A DNA stretch of 64,000 nucleotides, from assembly GCF_002094885.1 (NCBI RefSeq), contig NZ_MSIT01000002.1, positions 124,001 to 188,000 on the forward strand, read 5' to 3'. A program made the translations under genes and the position numbers. Shown one piece after another: positions 1 through 7,929 of this stretch. Below the pieces are notes generated by a model. That model ran no database searches. It saw only the letters and a list, made by a program, of their open reading frames with translations, and was not told the origin of the DNA. Position 1 is the first letter of the stretch, and every line of letters starts with the position of its first letter. This DNA comes from Salibaculum halophilum (GTDB lineage: Bacteria; Pseudomonadota; Alphaproteobacteria; Rhodobacterales; Rhodobacteraceae).

Positions 1-881
1 TGAACGGGCTGGCGCGGTTCCTTGGAAGTCCGGCGCGGCTGGAGTCGCTGGACCGGAGCCTCAAGAAGCAGAACCCGGCGCCCATGGCCGACAAGGTGCG
101 CAACTTCGACCGGATGGAGACGGCGCTGGCGCGGCTGGATCGTTTCAATCTCAACCGCACGCCGAATTTCGAACCCCGCCGCGGCCCGGTCGTGCCCGGC
201 CATGTGGCCGCGGCGGACTCGCCGTTGGTGTTCATGCCAGTCCGGGGCGGCCCGACGGAGGCGGTGCTCGACTGGCTGGCCGGGCTGGACGACGCTGGGC
301 GCGAGGCCCTTCAGCATGACTTCACCCAAAAGACTCTGCGCCAATGGAAACGCGCGCGGCCAGGCCATCGCGGTTTCACCGTGGTGCGCCACCCCGTGGC
401 CCGGGCGCATGCCGCCTTCTGCGACAAGATCCTGTCAACCGCGCCCGGCAGCTATATCGAGATTCGCAAGATCCTGTGCCAGCAGTTCAAACTGGACCTG
501 CCCAAGGGCGACCCGGATGGCGGTTATACCCCTCAGCACCACCGCGCGGCCTTTCTGGGATTTTTGGGCTTTCTCAAGGCGAATCTGGCCGGCCAGACCG
601 CCATCCGGGTCGATCCCTACTGGGCCAGCCAGACGGCAGTGCTGCAGGGGGTCGCCGGGTTCACACTGCCCGACATGATCCTGCGCGAGGACCGGCTGGA
701 GGACGACCTTGCCGTGCTCGCCGCGCAGGTCGGCAAATCGACGATGCCCACGGTTGTTCAGCCCACCGACCCGCATGCCGCCGTGCTGTCCGAAATCTAC
801 GGCCGCGATATCGAGGTGGCCGCGCGCGAGGTTTACGCGCGCGACTACACGGGGTTCGGGTTCGACGATTACGCCGCCTGA
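1..881 (+). CDS. NodH-like sulfotransferase family protein (5' truncated by window edge)
   Basis: The reading frame is open from base 3, upstream of the first in-frame ATG at 84, so the real start lies outside the window. About 292 residues are visible. The segment FTVVRHPVARAHAAF resembles the 3'-phosphate-binding region of PAPS-dependent sulfotransferases (VVRxPxxRxxSxF). Rhodobacteraceae proteins of this type are usually annotated as nodulation protein NodH-like, but the acceptor substrate is unknown; a role in sulfating a surface sugar is inference. The stop (TGA, 879-881) overlaps the convergent ptsN stop by 13 bp. Confidence 0.65.
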   Translation, partial: NGLARFLGSPARLESLDRSLKKQNPAPMADKVRNFDRMETALARLDRFNLNRTPNFEPRRGPVVPGHVAAADSPLVFMPVRGGPTEAVLDWLAGLDDAGREALQHDFTQKTLRQWKRARPGHRGFTVVRHPVARAHAAFCDKILSTAPGSYIEIRKILCQQFKLDLPKGDPDGGYTPQHHRAAFLGFLGFLKANLAGQTAIRVDPYWASQTAVLQGVAGFTLPDMILREDRLEDDLAVLAAQVGKSTMPTVVQPTDPHAAVLSEIYGRDIEVAAREVYARDYTGFGFDDYAA

Positions 882-1333
882 GACGTCGCGTGCTCGGTCA
901 GGATGGTGAAGAGCGTCGCCGGGTCCTCGTTCGACCGCAGTTTCGAGCAGACCGACTCGTCGCGTAACGTCCGCGACACCAGCGCCAGCGCCTTGAGATG
1001 CTCGACACTTGCCGATTCCGGCGCGAAGAGCGCAAAGACAAGGTCCACCGGCTGCCGGTCCACCGCATTGAAATCCAGCGGCTTTTTCAGTCGCAGGAAC
1101 AGCCCGCAGACGCGGTCCAGGCCGGGCATCCGTGCATGCGGCAGGGCGACGCCATGGCCCACGCCGGTGGGGCCAAGGCTCTCGCGGTCCAGCAGGGCAT
1201 CGACGACCGAGGCGGTGTCGACCTCGAAACAGCCTCCGGCCATCTCGGCGAGAGAGCGGAACAGTTGCTTCTTGCTGCTGGCAGAAGAAATAACCTTCGT
1301 GCCCTCGGCGGGCAGGATTTCCGAGATTTGCAT
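869..1333 (-). CDS. ptsN: PTS IIA-like nitrogen-regulatory protein PtsN (EIIA-Ntr)
   Basis: A 154-residue single-domain EIIA of the mannitol/fructose class. The phosphorylatable histidine is in the motif GHGVALPHAR near residue 66. In the nitrogen-type PTS it accepts phosphate from NPr and modulates potassium and nitrogen physiology. Its place directly downstream of hpf in the lptCAB-hpf-ptsN order is the classic proteobacterial arrangement. The start is ATG at 1331-1333 with GAGCGACAG in front. The end overlaps the convergent sulfotransferase gene. Confidence 0.92.
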   Translation of the reverse strand: MQISEILPAEGTKVISSASSKKQLFRSLAEMAGGCFEVDTASVVDALLDRESLGPTGVGHGVALPHARMPGLDRVCGLFLRLKKPLDFNAVDRQPVDLVFALFAPESASVEHLKALALVSRTLRDESVCSKLRSNEDPATLFTILTEHATSQAA

Positions 1334-1369
1334 CTGTCGCTCGCTTTCCGTCTTCGACCGGCGGACGGG

Positions 1370-1945
1370 TCAGCCCGAATTGCGCGGGTCGATCCAGCCT
1401 ATGTTGCCATCGTCGCGGCGGTAGACGACGTTGACCCCGCCATGTCCTTCGTTGCGGAACACCTGAAGCGGGGCGTCCGCCAGTTCCATCTGCATGACCG
1501 CCTCGCCGACAGAGAGGGACGGCACCCGTGTCTCCATCTCGGCCACGATCATCGAACTGACGTTGTCCGGGCCGGCATCCTCCGAGTCGCTGTTTGAGGC
1601 GAGGATATACGCACCGGCCTGCGAGACTTCAACCGGCTTGGCGCGCTCCTTGTGGTGGTCCTTGAGGCGCCGCTTGTATCGCCTGAGTTGTTTGTCCATC
1701 TTGTCGCGCGCCGCGTCGAAGGCGCCGTAGATCTCGTGGGACTGCCCCTTGGCCTGGGTCGTCAGGCCGGTGGAAAGATGCACGACGGCCTCGCAGTTAA
1801 AGGCGCTGCCACTCTTGGAGAAGATCACGTTGGCGTCGGTGGGGCGGCCCGCATACTTCTCGAACACCTCGCCCAGTTCCGACTGAACATGGGTTTGCAG
1901 GGCCTCGCCGATATCAATCTGTTTGCCAGTGATCTGATAGCGCAT
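1370..1945 (-). CDS. hpf: Ribosome hibernation promoting factor, long form
   Basis: A 191-residue protein that begins MRYQITGKQIDIGEAL. It has an N-terminal sigma54-modulation/S30AE domain (about 1-105, ending in a basic KRRLKDHHKERAK helix) and a C-terminal dimerisation domain (about 130-190, QVFRNEGHGGVNVVYRRDDGNIGWIDP). Long HPF drives 100S ribosome dimers in stationary phase. A strong Shine-Dalgarno GGAAGGAGAAGAC precedes ATG at 1943-1945. The 229 bp separating it from lptB, where many proteobacteria carry rpoN, holds no gene. Confidence 0.95.
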   Translation of the reverse strand: MRYQITGKQIDIGEALQTHVQSELGEVFEKYAGRPTDANVIFSKSGSAFNCEAVVHLSTGLTTQAKGQSHEIYGAFDAARDKMDKQLRRYKRRLKDHHKERAKPVEVSQAGAYILASNSDSEDAGPDNVSSMIVAEMETRVPSLSVGEAVMQMELADAPLQVFRNEGHGGVNVVYRRDDGNIGWIDPRNSG

Positions 1946-2174
1946 GTCTTCTCCTTCCAGGTTGCGACAGTCGAGAAGGGGCTGGGCCTTGGCGCCCGCT
2001 GCCCGGTCATGCTGTCGTGGGGGACGACAGGGGGTGCTTCAGCTTGCGCGAACCCGTCGCCAGAAAGGCGACACCAGAAAAGCCCGAGAGTACCAACCGT
2101 GTCATCACCATCAGTTGGCGACAGGTCGGGCGGGCTTGTCAATGGCCGAGCACGGCCCGCGCGGCCGGCTGCCG
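1946..2174. other. lptB-hpf intergenic region lacking rpoN
   Basis: This 229-bp gap lies between the lptB stop and the hpf start. I see no ORF with coding character. On the minus strand a TTGACA hexamer (plus-strand TGTCAA near 2138-2143) could be the -35 of an hpf promoter, but no convincing -10 follows at the right distance. The rpoN gene often found here in other Proteobacteria is absent. Confidence 0.5.
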
Positions 2175-2936
2175 TCAAAGCACGCGGAAGCTGTCGCCGA
2201 GGTAGACCCGGCGCACGTTCTCGTTCTCGATGACCTCGTCGGCGGTGCCGCTCATCAATACCTTGCCATCGTGCAGGATATAGGCCCGGTCGACGATCTG
2301 CAGGGTCTCGCGCACGTTGTGATCGGTTATCAGCACGCCGATGCCGCGGTTGCGCAGGTCGGCCACAAGGTGCCGGATATCGCCCACGGCGATGGGGTCC
2401 ACCCCGGCAAAGGGCTCGTCCAGCAGCACGTACTTGGGTCCGGCGGCCAGGCAGCGGGCGATCTCGGCCCGGCGCCGTTCGCCGCCCGACAGGGCCATCG
2501 CGGGGGCCCGGCGCAGATGCCCGATCGAGAATTCGCTGAGCAGTTCCTCGAGCCGCTCGCGCCGGCGGCGCCGGTCCTTCACCGCGATTTCGAGGATGGC
2601 CATAATGTTGTCCTCGACCGACAGTCCGCGGAAGATCGACATCTCCTGCGGCAGGTAGCCGATCCCGAGCTTGGCCCGGCGATACATCGGCAGGGTCGTC
2701 ACGTCGCGCCCGTCGATCACGACCTGTCCGCCCTCGGGCGTGATCAGCCCGGCAATGGCGTAAAAGCAGGTCGTCTTGCCCGATCCGTTAGGCCCTAGCA
2801 GCGCCACGACCTCGCCCCGGCCCAGCTCCATGCTGACATCCCGGATGACAAGGCGTTTGCGGTAGGCCTTGCGCAGATGGTGGATATGCAGCCCCGCGCT
2901 GCCCTCGGTAACGCTCAATCCCGCTGTATCGGCCAT
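2175..2936 (-). CDS. lptB: LPS export ABC transporter ATP-binding protein LptB
   Basis: A 253-residue ABC ATPase. Walker A is GPNGSGKTT (about residue 48), the Q-loop is in LPQEMSIFRGLSVEDNI (an LptB signature), the ABC signature is LSGGERRR, Walker B is YVLLDEPFAGVDP, and the switch histidine is in ITDHNVRET. It powers extraction of lipopolysaccharide from the inner membrane with LptFG and LptC. It starts 1 bp after the lptA stop, so it is translationally coupled in the kdsD-lptC-lptA-lptB run. Confidence 0.97.
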   Translation of the reverse strand: MADTAGLSVTEGSAGLHIHHLRKAYRKRLVIRDVSMELGRGEVVALLGPNGSGKTTCFYAIAGLITPEGGQVVIDGRDVTTLPMYRRAKLGIGYLPQEMSIFRGLSVEDNIMAILEIAVKDRRRRRERLEELLSEFSIGHLRRAPAMALSGGERRRAEIARCLAAGPKYVLLDEPFAGVDPIAVGDIRHLVADLRNRGIGVLITDHNVRETLQIVDRAYILHDGKVLMSGTADEVIENENVRRVYLGDSFRVL

Positions 2937-2937
2937 G

Positions 2938-3441
2938 CTAGCCGTCTTCCGGGGTCAGGATCGTGCGCACCCGGCCTTCCATGCGGGCGCTGCCGGTGGC
3001 CAGGTCGATGCGCATCCGCTCCGCGGACAGCGCGCTGTCGCCCTGGGTGACCAGCACCTCACCCTGCAACAGCAGCGTCCCGGCGGCAATGTCGTAATCG
3101 GCGCGCTGCGCCTCGGCGGCCTCGGTCGGGGTGACGAAGGTGACACCGCCCGAGGCGGCAAGGCTGTCGATCTCGCCGCTCTGGTCGTTGTAATTCACGC
3201 GGACCTGCGCCGCGGACAGGCGCAGCTCGCCTTGGCCGATCTCGACATTGCCCGAAAAGGTGGCGATGCCGGTGTCCTGGTCCACCTGCAGGCTGTCGGC
3301 CGTGATTTCTACCGGGGCGGTCGGGTCGGCGTTGACCGCGCCCAGCGTAAGGTCGGTCTGCGCCACGGCCCCCGTTCCGGCCGAGGCCGCCGCGGCCAGT
3401 ATGACGAACAGGGCCGCGGCCCGGGTCTTGAAAGAATGCAC
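2938..3441 (-). CDS. lptA: LPS export periplasmic protein LptA
   Basis: An OstA/LptA-like beta-jellyroll protein that bridges inner and outer membrane for LPS transport. I start it at GTG 3439-3441, giving 167 residues: VHSFKTRAAALFVILAAAAS is a signal peptide with cleavage likely after GAVA. A GGGG-type ribosome site sits about 9 bp upstream and the start is only 4 bp past the lptC stop. A longer in-frame start at 3519 would lie inside lptC and bury the signal peptide. Recognisable motifs are PVEITADSLQVDQDTG and ATFSGNVEI. Confidence 0.9.
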   Translation of the reverse strand: MHSFKTRAAALFVILAAAASAGTGAVAQTDLTLGAVNADPTAPVEITADSLQVDQDTGIATFSGNVEIGQGELRLSAAQVRVNYNDQSGEIDSLAASGGVTFVTPTEAAEAQRADYDIAAGTLLLQGEVLVTQGDSALSAERMRIDLATGSARMEGRVRTILTPEDG

Positions 3442-3445
3442 GTCG

Positions 3446-4042
3446 CTAATCCCCTTGCTGGGGGCGGTATACCAGCCGAACGCCGTCCTGGAAAAGCATC
3501 CTTTGCCCGGTGCCCGCATCGGGCGTGTCGATCAGCAGCTTTCCGGCGGTCAGGTCGCCGAAGGGCGCGCGGACCTCCAGCGGCCCCTCGGATTCGATCC
3601 GGCCCACGGCGATGTCGGCCGTGAGGCCCGATGTCTCCATCTCGTAGCCGTTCGAGGTGGTGATCCGCGTCAGCCCGAAAAGCCGCGCGCGCTGGTCCGC
3701 GTTGTTCACCTCGCCACGGCCGGCGCGGATCGCGATCTCGACTCCGCCGGCCGACGTGATGTCGGCCCGCAGGTCCTCGATCCGGATGAGCGGGCCCTCG
3801 GGTCGGGCCTGCCCGGCGGTGACCTCGACGACGGACCCGTCCTCGGCGATACCGGTGATCTGCGCGCCGGAAACGCGGGGGTCGCGGGCGATCTCCTCGA
3901 TTTCGGCGTAGGGGATGTCACCGTCCGGCATCGGCGCACGGGCCAGCAGGAAAATGGTCGACATCAGCCCCAGCGCCGCCAGCGGCAGGCCCACCTTCAG
4001 GATGGCGACCCAGCGCGAGCGAAGCCGGTCGGCGCCTGCCAT
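3446..4042 (-). CDS. lptC: LPS export system protein LptC
   Basis: A 198-residue bitopic inner-membrane protein: a single N-terminal transmembrane helix (about 12-34, VAILKVGLPLAALGLMSTIF) followed by a periplasmic beta-jellyroll domain. LptC receives LPS from LptBFG and hands it to LptA. It follows the kdsD stop by 1 bp and precedes lptA by 4 bp, fixing it in the envelope operon. Sequence conservation in LptC is low, so the call rests on topology, length and position. Confidence 0.88.
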   Translation of the reverse strand: MAGADRLRSRWVAILKVGLPLAALGLMSTIFLLARAPMPDGDIPYAEIEEIARDPRVSGAQITGIAEDGSVVEVTAGQARPEGPLIRIEDLRADITSAGGVEIAIRAGRGEVNNADQRARLFGLTRITTSNGYEMETSGLTADIAVGRIESEGPLEVRAPFGDLTAGKLLIDTPDAGTGQRMLFQDGVRLVYRPQQGD

Positions 4043-4043
4043 G

Positions 4044-5024
4044 TCAGACCACGCCCGCCCTCAGGCAGTCGTGGATGTGCAGGATGCCAACCACGCGGCG
4101 CGAGCCTTCGGGATCGACGACGAACAGGCAGGTGATCTGGTTGTCCTCCATCGCCGCCACGGCCTCTTCGGCCAGCGAGTCGGGGCCGATGGTCCGCGGG
4201 TCGCGAGTCATGACCTCGCCCGCGGTGCGCTCCAGCAAGCCGGCCATGTTGCGCCGCAGGTCGCCATCGGTCACGACACCCGCCAGGCCGCCCTCGGCAT
4301 CGAGCACGCCGACCACGCCGAACCCCTTCTGGCTGATCGTCAGCAGGCCGTCGCTCATGGGGGTGTCCGCGCCCGCCAGTGGCATCCGGTCGGCCCCGTG
4401 CATCAGGTCGCGCACACGCGTCAGCCGCGTGCCAAGCTTACCGCCCGGGTGATAGGCGCGGAAGTCCTCTGCGGTGAAGGCGCGGTGATCCATCAGCGAC
4501 ACCGCCAGCGCGTCGCCGAGGGCCAGCGTCATGGTGGTCGAGTTGGTCGGCACGACGCCGGTGGTGCAGGCCTCGCCGGTCCGGGGTATCGCGATCAGGA
4601 CGTCCGATTCGCGGCCCAGAGTGCTGTCGGCGCGGCTGGTCATCCCGATCAACGGAATGCCGAAGCGGCGGGTATAGGACAGCAGGTTGGCTAGTTCCGG
4701 CGCCTCGCCCGAGTTCGAAATTGCAAGCACCACGTCCGAACGCGTGATCATGCCCAGGTCGCCGTGGCTGGCTTCGGCGGGGTGAACGAACTGCGCGGGC
4801 GTGCCGGTGCTGGCGAAGGTCGCGGCGATCTTGCGTGCGATGTGGCCCGACTTGCCGATCCCCGAGACGATCACGCGCCCCGAGGTGTCGAGGATCTTTT
4901 CGATTGCCGCGGCAAAGCCGCCGTCGAGGGTTTCGGCCAGGGTTTCCAGCGCGGCGGCCTCGGCTCGGATCACGCCGCGGGCCGTGTCGAGGAACCTGGT
5001 CGCGCGGTTCATGTCCGGGTCCAT
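4044..5024 (-). CDS. kdsD: D-arabinose-5-phosphate isomerase KdsD/KpsF
   Basis: A SIS-domain sugar isomerase making arabinose-5-phosphate, the precursor of the LPS sugar Kdo. The SIS domain (about 45-175) shows GIGKSGHIARKIAATFASTG and HPAEASHGDLGMI; two CBS domains follow (about 215-325). A start at ATG 5022-5024 gives 326 residues and begins next to the rnd stop; ATG 5010-5012 is an alternative. The longer open frame to 5198 only runs into rnd. It sits in an LPS-assembly operon, matching its role. Confidence 0.93.
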   Translation of the reverse strand: MDPDMNRATRFLDTARGVIRAEAAALETLAETLDGGFAAAIEKILDTSGRVIVSGIGKSGHIARKIAATFASTGTPAQFVHPAEASHGDLGMITRSDVVLAISNSGEAPELANLLSYTRRFGIPLIGMTSRADSTLGRESDVLIAIPRTGEACTTGVVPTNSTTMTLALGDALAVSLMDHRAFTAEDFRAYHPGGKLGTRLTRVRDLMHGADRMPLAGADTPMSDGLLTISQKGFGVVGVLDAEGGLAGVVTDGDLRRNMAGLLERTAGEVMTRDPRTIGPDSLAEEAVAAMEDNQITCLFVVDPEGSRRVVGILHIHDCLRAGVV

Positions 5025-5025
5025 T

Positions 5026-5649
5026 TCAGTGGGCAAAGATGTCGATTTCCGGCCAGCCAGCAAGGTCCAGCCGCGCCCGCATCGGCAGGAAATCGAAGCA
5101 GGCGGCGGCCATCTCGGTGCGGCCCTCGCGGGCCAGGCGGGTATCGAGGGCCTCGCGAAGGCGGTGCAGATACAGCACGTCCGAGGCGGCATAATCAAGT
5201 TGTGCCGCTGTCAGGTCGGCCGCGCCCCAGTCGCTTTGCTGCTGATGCTTGGAAATGTCGATATCGAGCAATTCCTGCAGAAGGTTCCTGAGTCCGTGCC
5301 TGTCGGTGTAGGTGCGGGTCAGCTTGCTGGCGATCTTGGTGCAGTAGACCGGCGCGGCCAGCGCGCCGAAGGCGTGATCCAGCGCCGCGATGTCGAACCG
5401 GCCGAAATGGAAAAGTTTCATCACTGCCGGGTCGGTCAGCATCCGGCACAGGTTGGGCGCCGCCGTCTGGCCCTGTTCGACCTGCACCAGGTGGCAGTCA
5501 CCGTCGCCCGACGACATCTGCACAAGGCACAGCCGGTCGCGGTGCGGGTTCAGGCCCATCGTCTCGCAGTCGATCGCGACGACCGGGCCAAGGTCCAGCC
5601 CGTCGGGAAGGTCGCGCTTATAAAGGTGGTTTGCCATCTTTTCCATCAT
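5026..5649 (-). CDS. rnd: Ribonuclease D family 3'-5' exonuclease
   Basis: A DEDDy exonuclease with catalytic motifs DCETMGLN (Exo I), FHFGRFDIAALDHAFG (Exo II) and YAASDVLYL (Exo III, with Tyr and Asp). At about 207 residues it is the short form that lacks the C-terminal HRDC domains of E. coli RNase D. The start could be ATG 5647-5649 or ATG 5635-5637; GGAAAAG just before the latter is a weak ribosome site. It probably trims tRNA or other stable RNA 3' ends. It is the first gene of the run into kdsD. Confidence 0.88.
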   Translation of the reverse strand: MMEKMANHLYKRDLPDGLDLGPVVAIDCETMGLNPHRDRLCLVQMSSGDGDCHLVQVEQGQTAAPNLCRMLTDPAVMKLFHFGRFDIAALDHAFGALAAPVYCTKIASKLTRTYTDRHGLRNLLQELLDIDISKHQQQSDWGAADLTAAQLDYAASDVLYLHRLREALDTRLAREGRTEMAAACFDFLPMRARLDLAGWPEIDIFAH

Positions 5650-5667
5650 CTCCGGCTAGGGGAGGGA

Positions 5668-5754
5668 TGGTGCCCAGAAGAGGACTCGAACCTCCACGTC
5701 CATACGGACACCAGCACCTGAAGCTGGCGCGTCTACCAATTCCGCCATCTGGGC
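5668..5754 (-). tRNA. tRNA-Leu (anticodon CAG)
   Basis: An 87-nt cloverleaf with acceptor stem GCCCAGA/TCTGGGC, D-arm GGCGGAATTGGTAGACGC, anticodon loop TTCAGGT, a long class II variable arm (TGTCCGTATGGACGT) and T-arm GGTTCGAGTCC. The long variable arm and CAG anticodon identify leucine. The 3' CCA is encoded (5668-5670 as TGG on the plus strand). Confidence 0.97.
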
Positions 5755-5933
5755 ACAGATGTCGTGGGAGAGGCATTTACGCCCGCGCGTCGGCGGTGTC
5801 AACGCGGGTCCGGCATGTTTTTCGCGCCGCCAACTCCGCCGCGGCGATTGCCGGGCCGCGGCCGGAAACCGCCTTGTTTGTCGGCCCCCCGGGCGATAAA
5901 CGCGAGGGGACGGCAGCCACGAGGGGTAGGACC

Positions 5934-6914
5934 ATGTCCAAGCTTGTCACGATATTCGGCGGGTCCGGGTTTCTGGGGCGCTACATCACCCAGCGCATGG
6001 CGCAGGCGGGCTGGCGGGTGCGCGTCGCGGTGCGCCGCCCCAACGAGGCGATGTTCGTCAAACCCTACGGCGTGGTCGGCCAGGTCGTGCCGGTGTTCTG
6101 CAACATCCGCGACGACGCCAGCGTGCGCGCGGTGCTGCACGGGGCGGATGTGGCGATCAACTGCGTCGGCACCTTCGACGCCTTCGGCAAGAACAACTTC
6201 GACGCGGTGCAGGCCGAAGGGGCCGAGCGCATCGCCCGGATCTCCGCCGAGGAAGGCCTGCAGCGCATGGTGCAGATTTCGGCCATCGGCGCCGATGCCG
6301 AGGCCGACAGCGCCTATGCCCGCACCAAGGCCGCGGGCGAGGCCGGCGTGCTGGCGCACATGCCGCAGGCGGTGATCCTGCGGCCCTCGGTGCTGTTCGG
6401 GCATACTGATGCCTTTTTCAACCGCTTCGCGGCGATGACGACCTACAGCCCCGTCCTGCCGGTGGTGGGGGCCGACACGCGCTTTCAGCCGGCCTATGTC
6501 GATGACGTGGCGGAGGCCGCGACGCTGGGCGCGCTGGGCCAGGCCGCGCCCGGCATCTACGAACTTGGCGGGCCGGACGTGGACACCTTTCGCGAGTTGA
6601 TGCAGCAGATGCTCGGCGTGATCCGCCGCCGCCGGTTGATCCTGAACATGCCGTTCTGGATGGCCGGGCTGATGGCGCGTGTCTTCGCGCTGGGCGAACG
6701 GATGAGCTTCGGCCTGCTCAAGGGGCCGATCAGCCGCGACCAGGTGCTGCAACTGCAACAGGACAATGTTGTTTCCGAGGGCGCGCGGGGCTTTGCGGAT
6801 CTGGGCATTTCGCCCAAGTCCATGGAGGCCATCCTTCCCGATTACCTGTGGCGGTTCCGCCCCTCCGGCCAGTATGCGGCGATCAAGGATTCGGCGCGCA
6901 ACCTCAGGGACTAG
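5934..6914 (+). CDS. Complex I NDUFA9-like NAD(P)-binding protein
   Basis: A 326-residue atypical short-chain dehydrogenase/epimerase. The N-terminal Rossmann motif is TIFGGSGFLGRYI, followed by the NmrA-like core and AISAIGADAEADSAYARTKAAGE. Alphaproteobacterial members are related to the NDUFA9 accessory subunit of respiratory complex I; its biochemical activity is not established here. Start ATG 5934 has GAGGGG 9 bp upstream. Its TAG stop overlaps the convergent uppP stop by 4 bp. Confidence 0.85.
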   Translation: MSKLVTIFGGSGFLGRYITQRMAQAGWRVRVAVRRPNEAMFVKPYGVVGQVVPVFCNIRDDASVRAVLHGADVAINCVGTFDAFGKNNFDAVQAEGAERIARISAEEGLQRMVQISAIGADAEADSAYARTKAAGEAGVLAHMPQAVILRPSVLFGHTDAFFNRFAAMTTYSPVLPVVGADTRFQPAYVDDVAEAATLGALGQAAPGIYELGGPDVDTFRELMQQMLGVIRRRRLILNMPFWMAGLMARVFALGERMSFGLLKGPISRDQVLQLQQDNVVSEGARGFADLGISPKSMEAILPDYLWRFRPSGQYAAIKDSARNLRD

Positions 6915-7714
6915 GTGTAGGCGATCGTCAACAGCACCACGCCGAGGATCACCCGGTAGATCACGTAGGGCGTGAAGCTGACCGACCGAAGCAGCCGCAT
7001 CATCAGCGCCAGCGCCGCCAGCGCGGCGACAAAGGCCATGGCGGCGGCCAGGGCCCCGTCGCGGGCCGCCGCGGCGTCGGCGGTCAGCGCCACCTCGGCC
7101 CCCAGAAGCACGCCCGAGGCCAGGATCACGGGGATCGACATCAGCATGGCCAGTTTCGCGCCTTCTTCGCGGGCATAGCCCAGCCGCCGCGCCGCGGTGA
7201 TGGTGATGCCCGAGCGCGAGGTGCCGGGAATCAGCGCCAGCGCCTGCCACAGGCCCATGACGACCGCGTCGCGCAGGCTCCAGTCGGTCGCCTGCTTGTC
7301 CACGCCCCCGGTCTGGTCGGCCCAGTAGAGCGCGAGACCGAAGATCAGCATGGTCCAGCCGATCACCGCCGTGGAGCGCATCGCGGCGTCCAGCCCCGTC
7401 AGTTTCAGTACAAGCCCGAGAATAACGGCCGGGACGGTGGCGACGATCAGCAGCAGCGCCAGCCGCGCGCCCGACGTATCGACGCGGCCGCGGGCCAGGC
7501 GACCCAGTCCCAGGACCGCCCCGCGCACGTCGCGCCAGAAATAAAGCATCACCGCCAGCAGGGTCCCCAGATGCACCGCGACGTCAATGACGAGGCCCTG
7601 GTCCGCGCGCCCGGTCAGCTGCGGCAGCAGGATGAGGTGGCCTGACGAGGACACCGGAAGAAACTCCGTTATGCCCTGAATCACGGCGACGAGGACGAGC
7701 GTAAAAAGAGACAT
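6911..7714 (-). CDS. uppP: Undecaprenyl-diphosphate phosphatase UppP (BacA)
   Basis: A 267-residue polytopic inner-membrane enzyme that recycles undecaprenyl diphosphate to the monophosphate carrier used for peptidoglycan and LPS sugars. Both catalytic regions are present: GITEFLPVSSSGHLIL at the N terminus and IPGTSRSGITI in the middle. About eight hydrophobic segments are visible, and the length matches the family. Confidence 0.96.
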   Translation of the reverse strand: MSLFTLVLVAVIQGITEFLPVSSSGHLILLPQLTGRADQGLVIDVAVHLGTLLAVMLYFWRDVRGAVLGLGRLARGRVDTSGARLALLLIVATVPAVILGLVLKLTGLDAAMRSTAVIGWTMLIFGLALYWADQTGGVDKQATDWSLRDAVVMGLWQALALIPGTSRSGITITAARRLGYAREEGAKLAMLMSIPVILASGVLLGAEVALTADAAAARDGALAAAMAFVAALAALALMMRLLRSVSFTPYVIYRVILGVVLLTIAYT

Positions 7715-7776
7715 GGGCCGGCCTGATTCGTTTCCCCGTTTCTAACCGAGGGCGTGAAATGCGAAAGACCGGGTAA

Positions 7777-7795
7777 TAGGTCCGACCCGGACCTA
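7777..7795. promoter_or_regulatory. Perfect inverted repeat upstream of gltD (candidate operator)
   Basis: TAGGTCCG-ACC-CGGACCTA: two perfect 8-bp arms around a 3-bp spacer, 135 bp before the gltD start. The core GTCCGACCCGGAC is nearly identical to the core at 22058-22070 between ilvE and petP. Such a short-spaced palindrome is typical of a dimeric repressor or activator site. The binding protein is not known from sequence. Confidence 0.55.
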
Positions 7796-7929
7796 AAATG
7801 ATCGCTCCGGCCCGGCGTCAGCGCGCGCCGGTCGGGAATTTCCTGTAATTAGGTCAGGGTGTATGACTTTTCTTCCGGCGCCAATCGGGTTACATGCGAA
7901 GGCCAAGCATTGGTGCAGGAGGACGGAAC

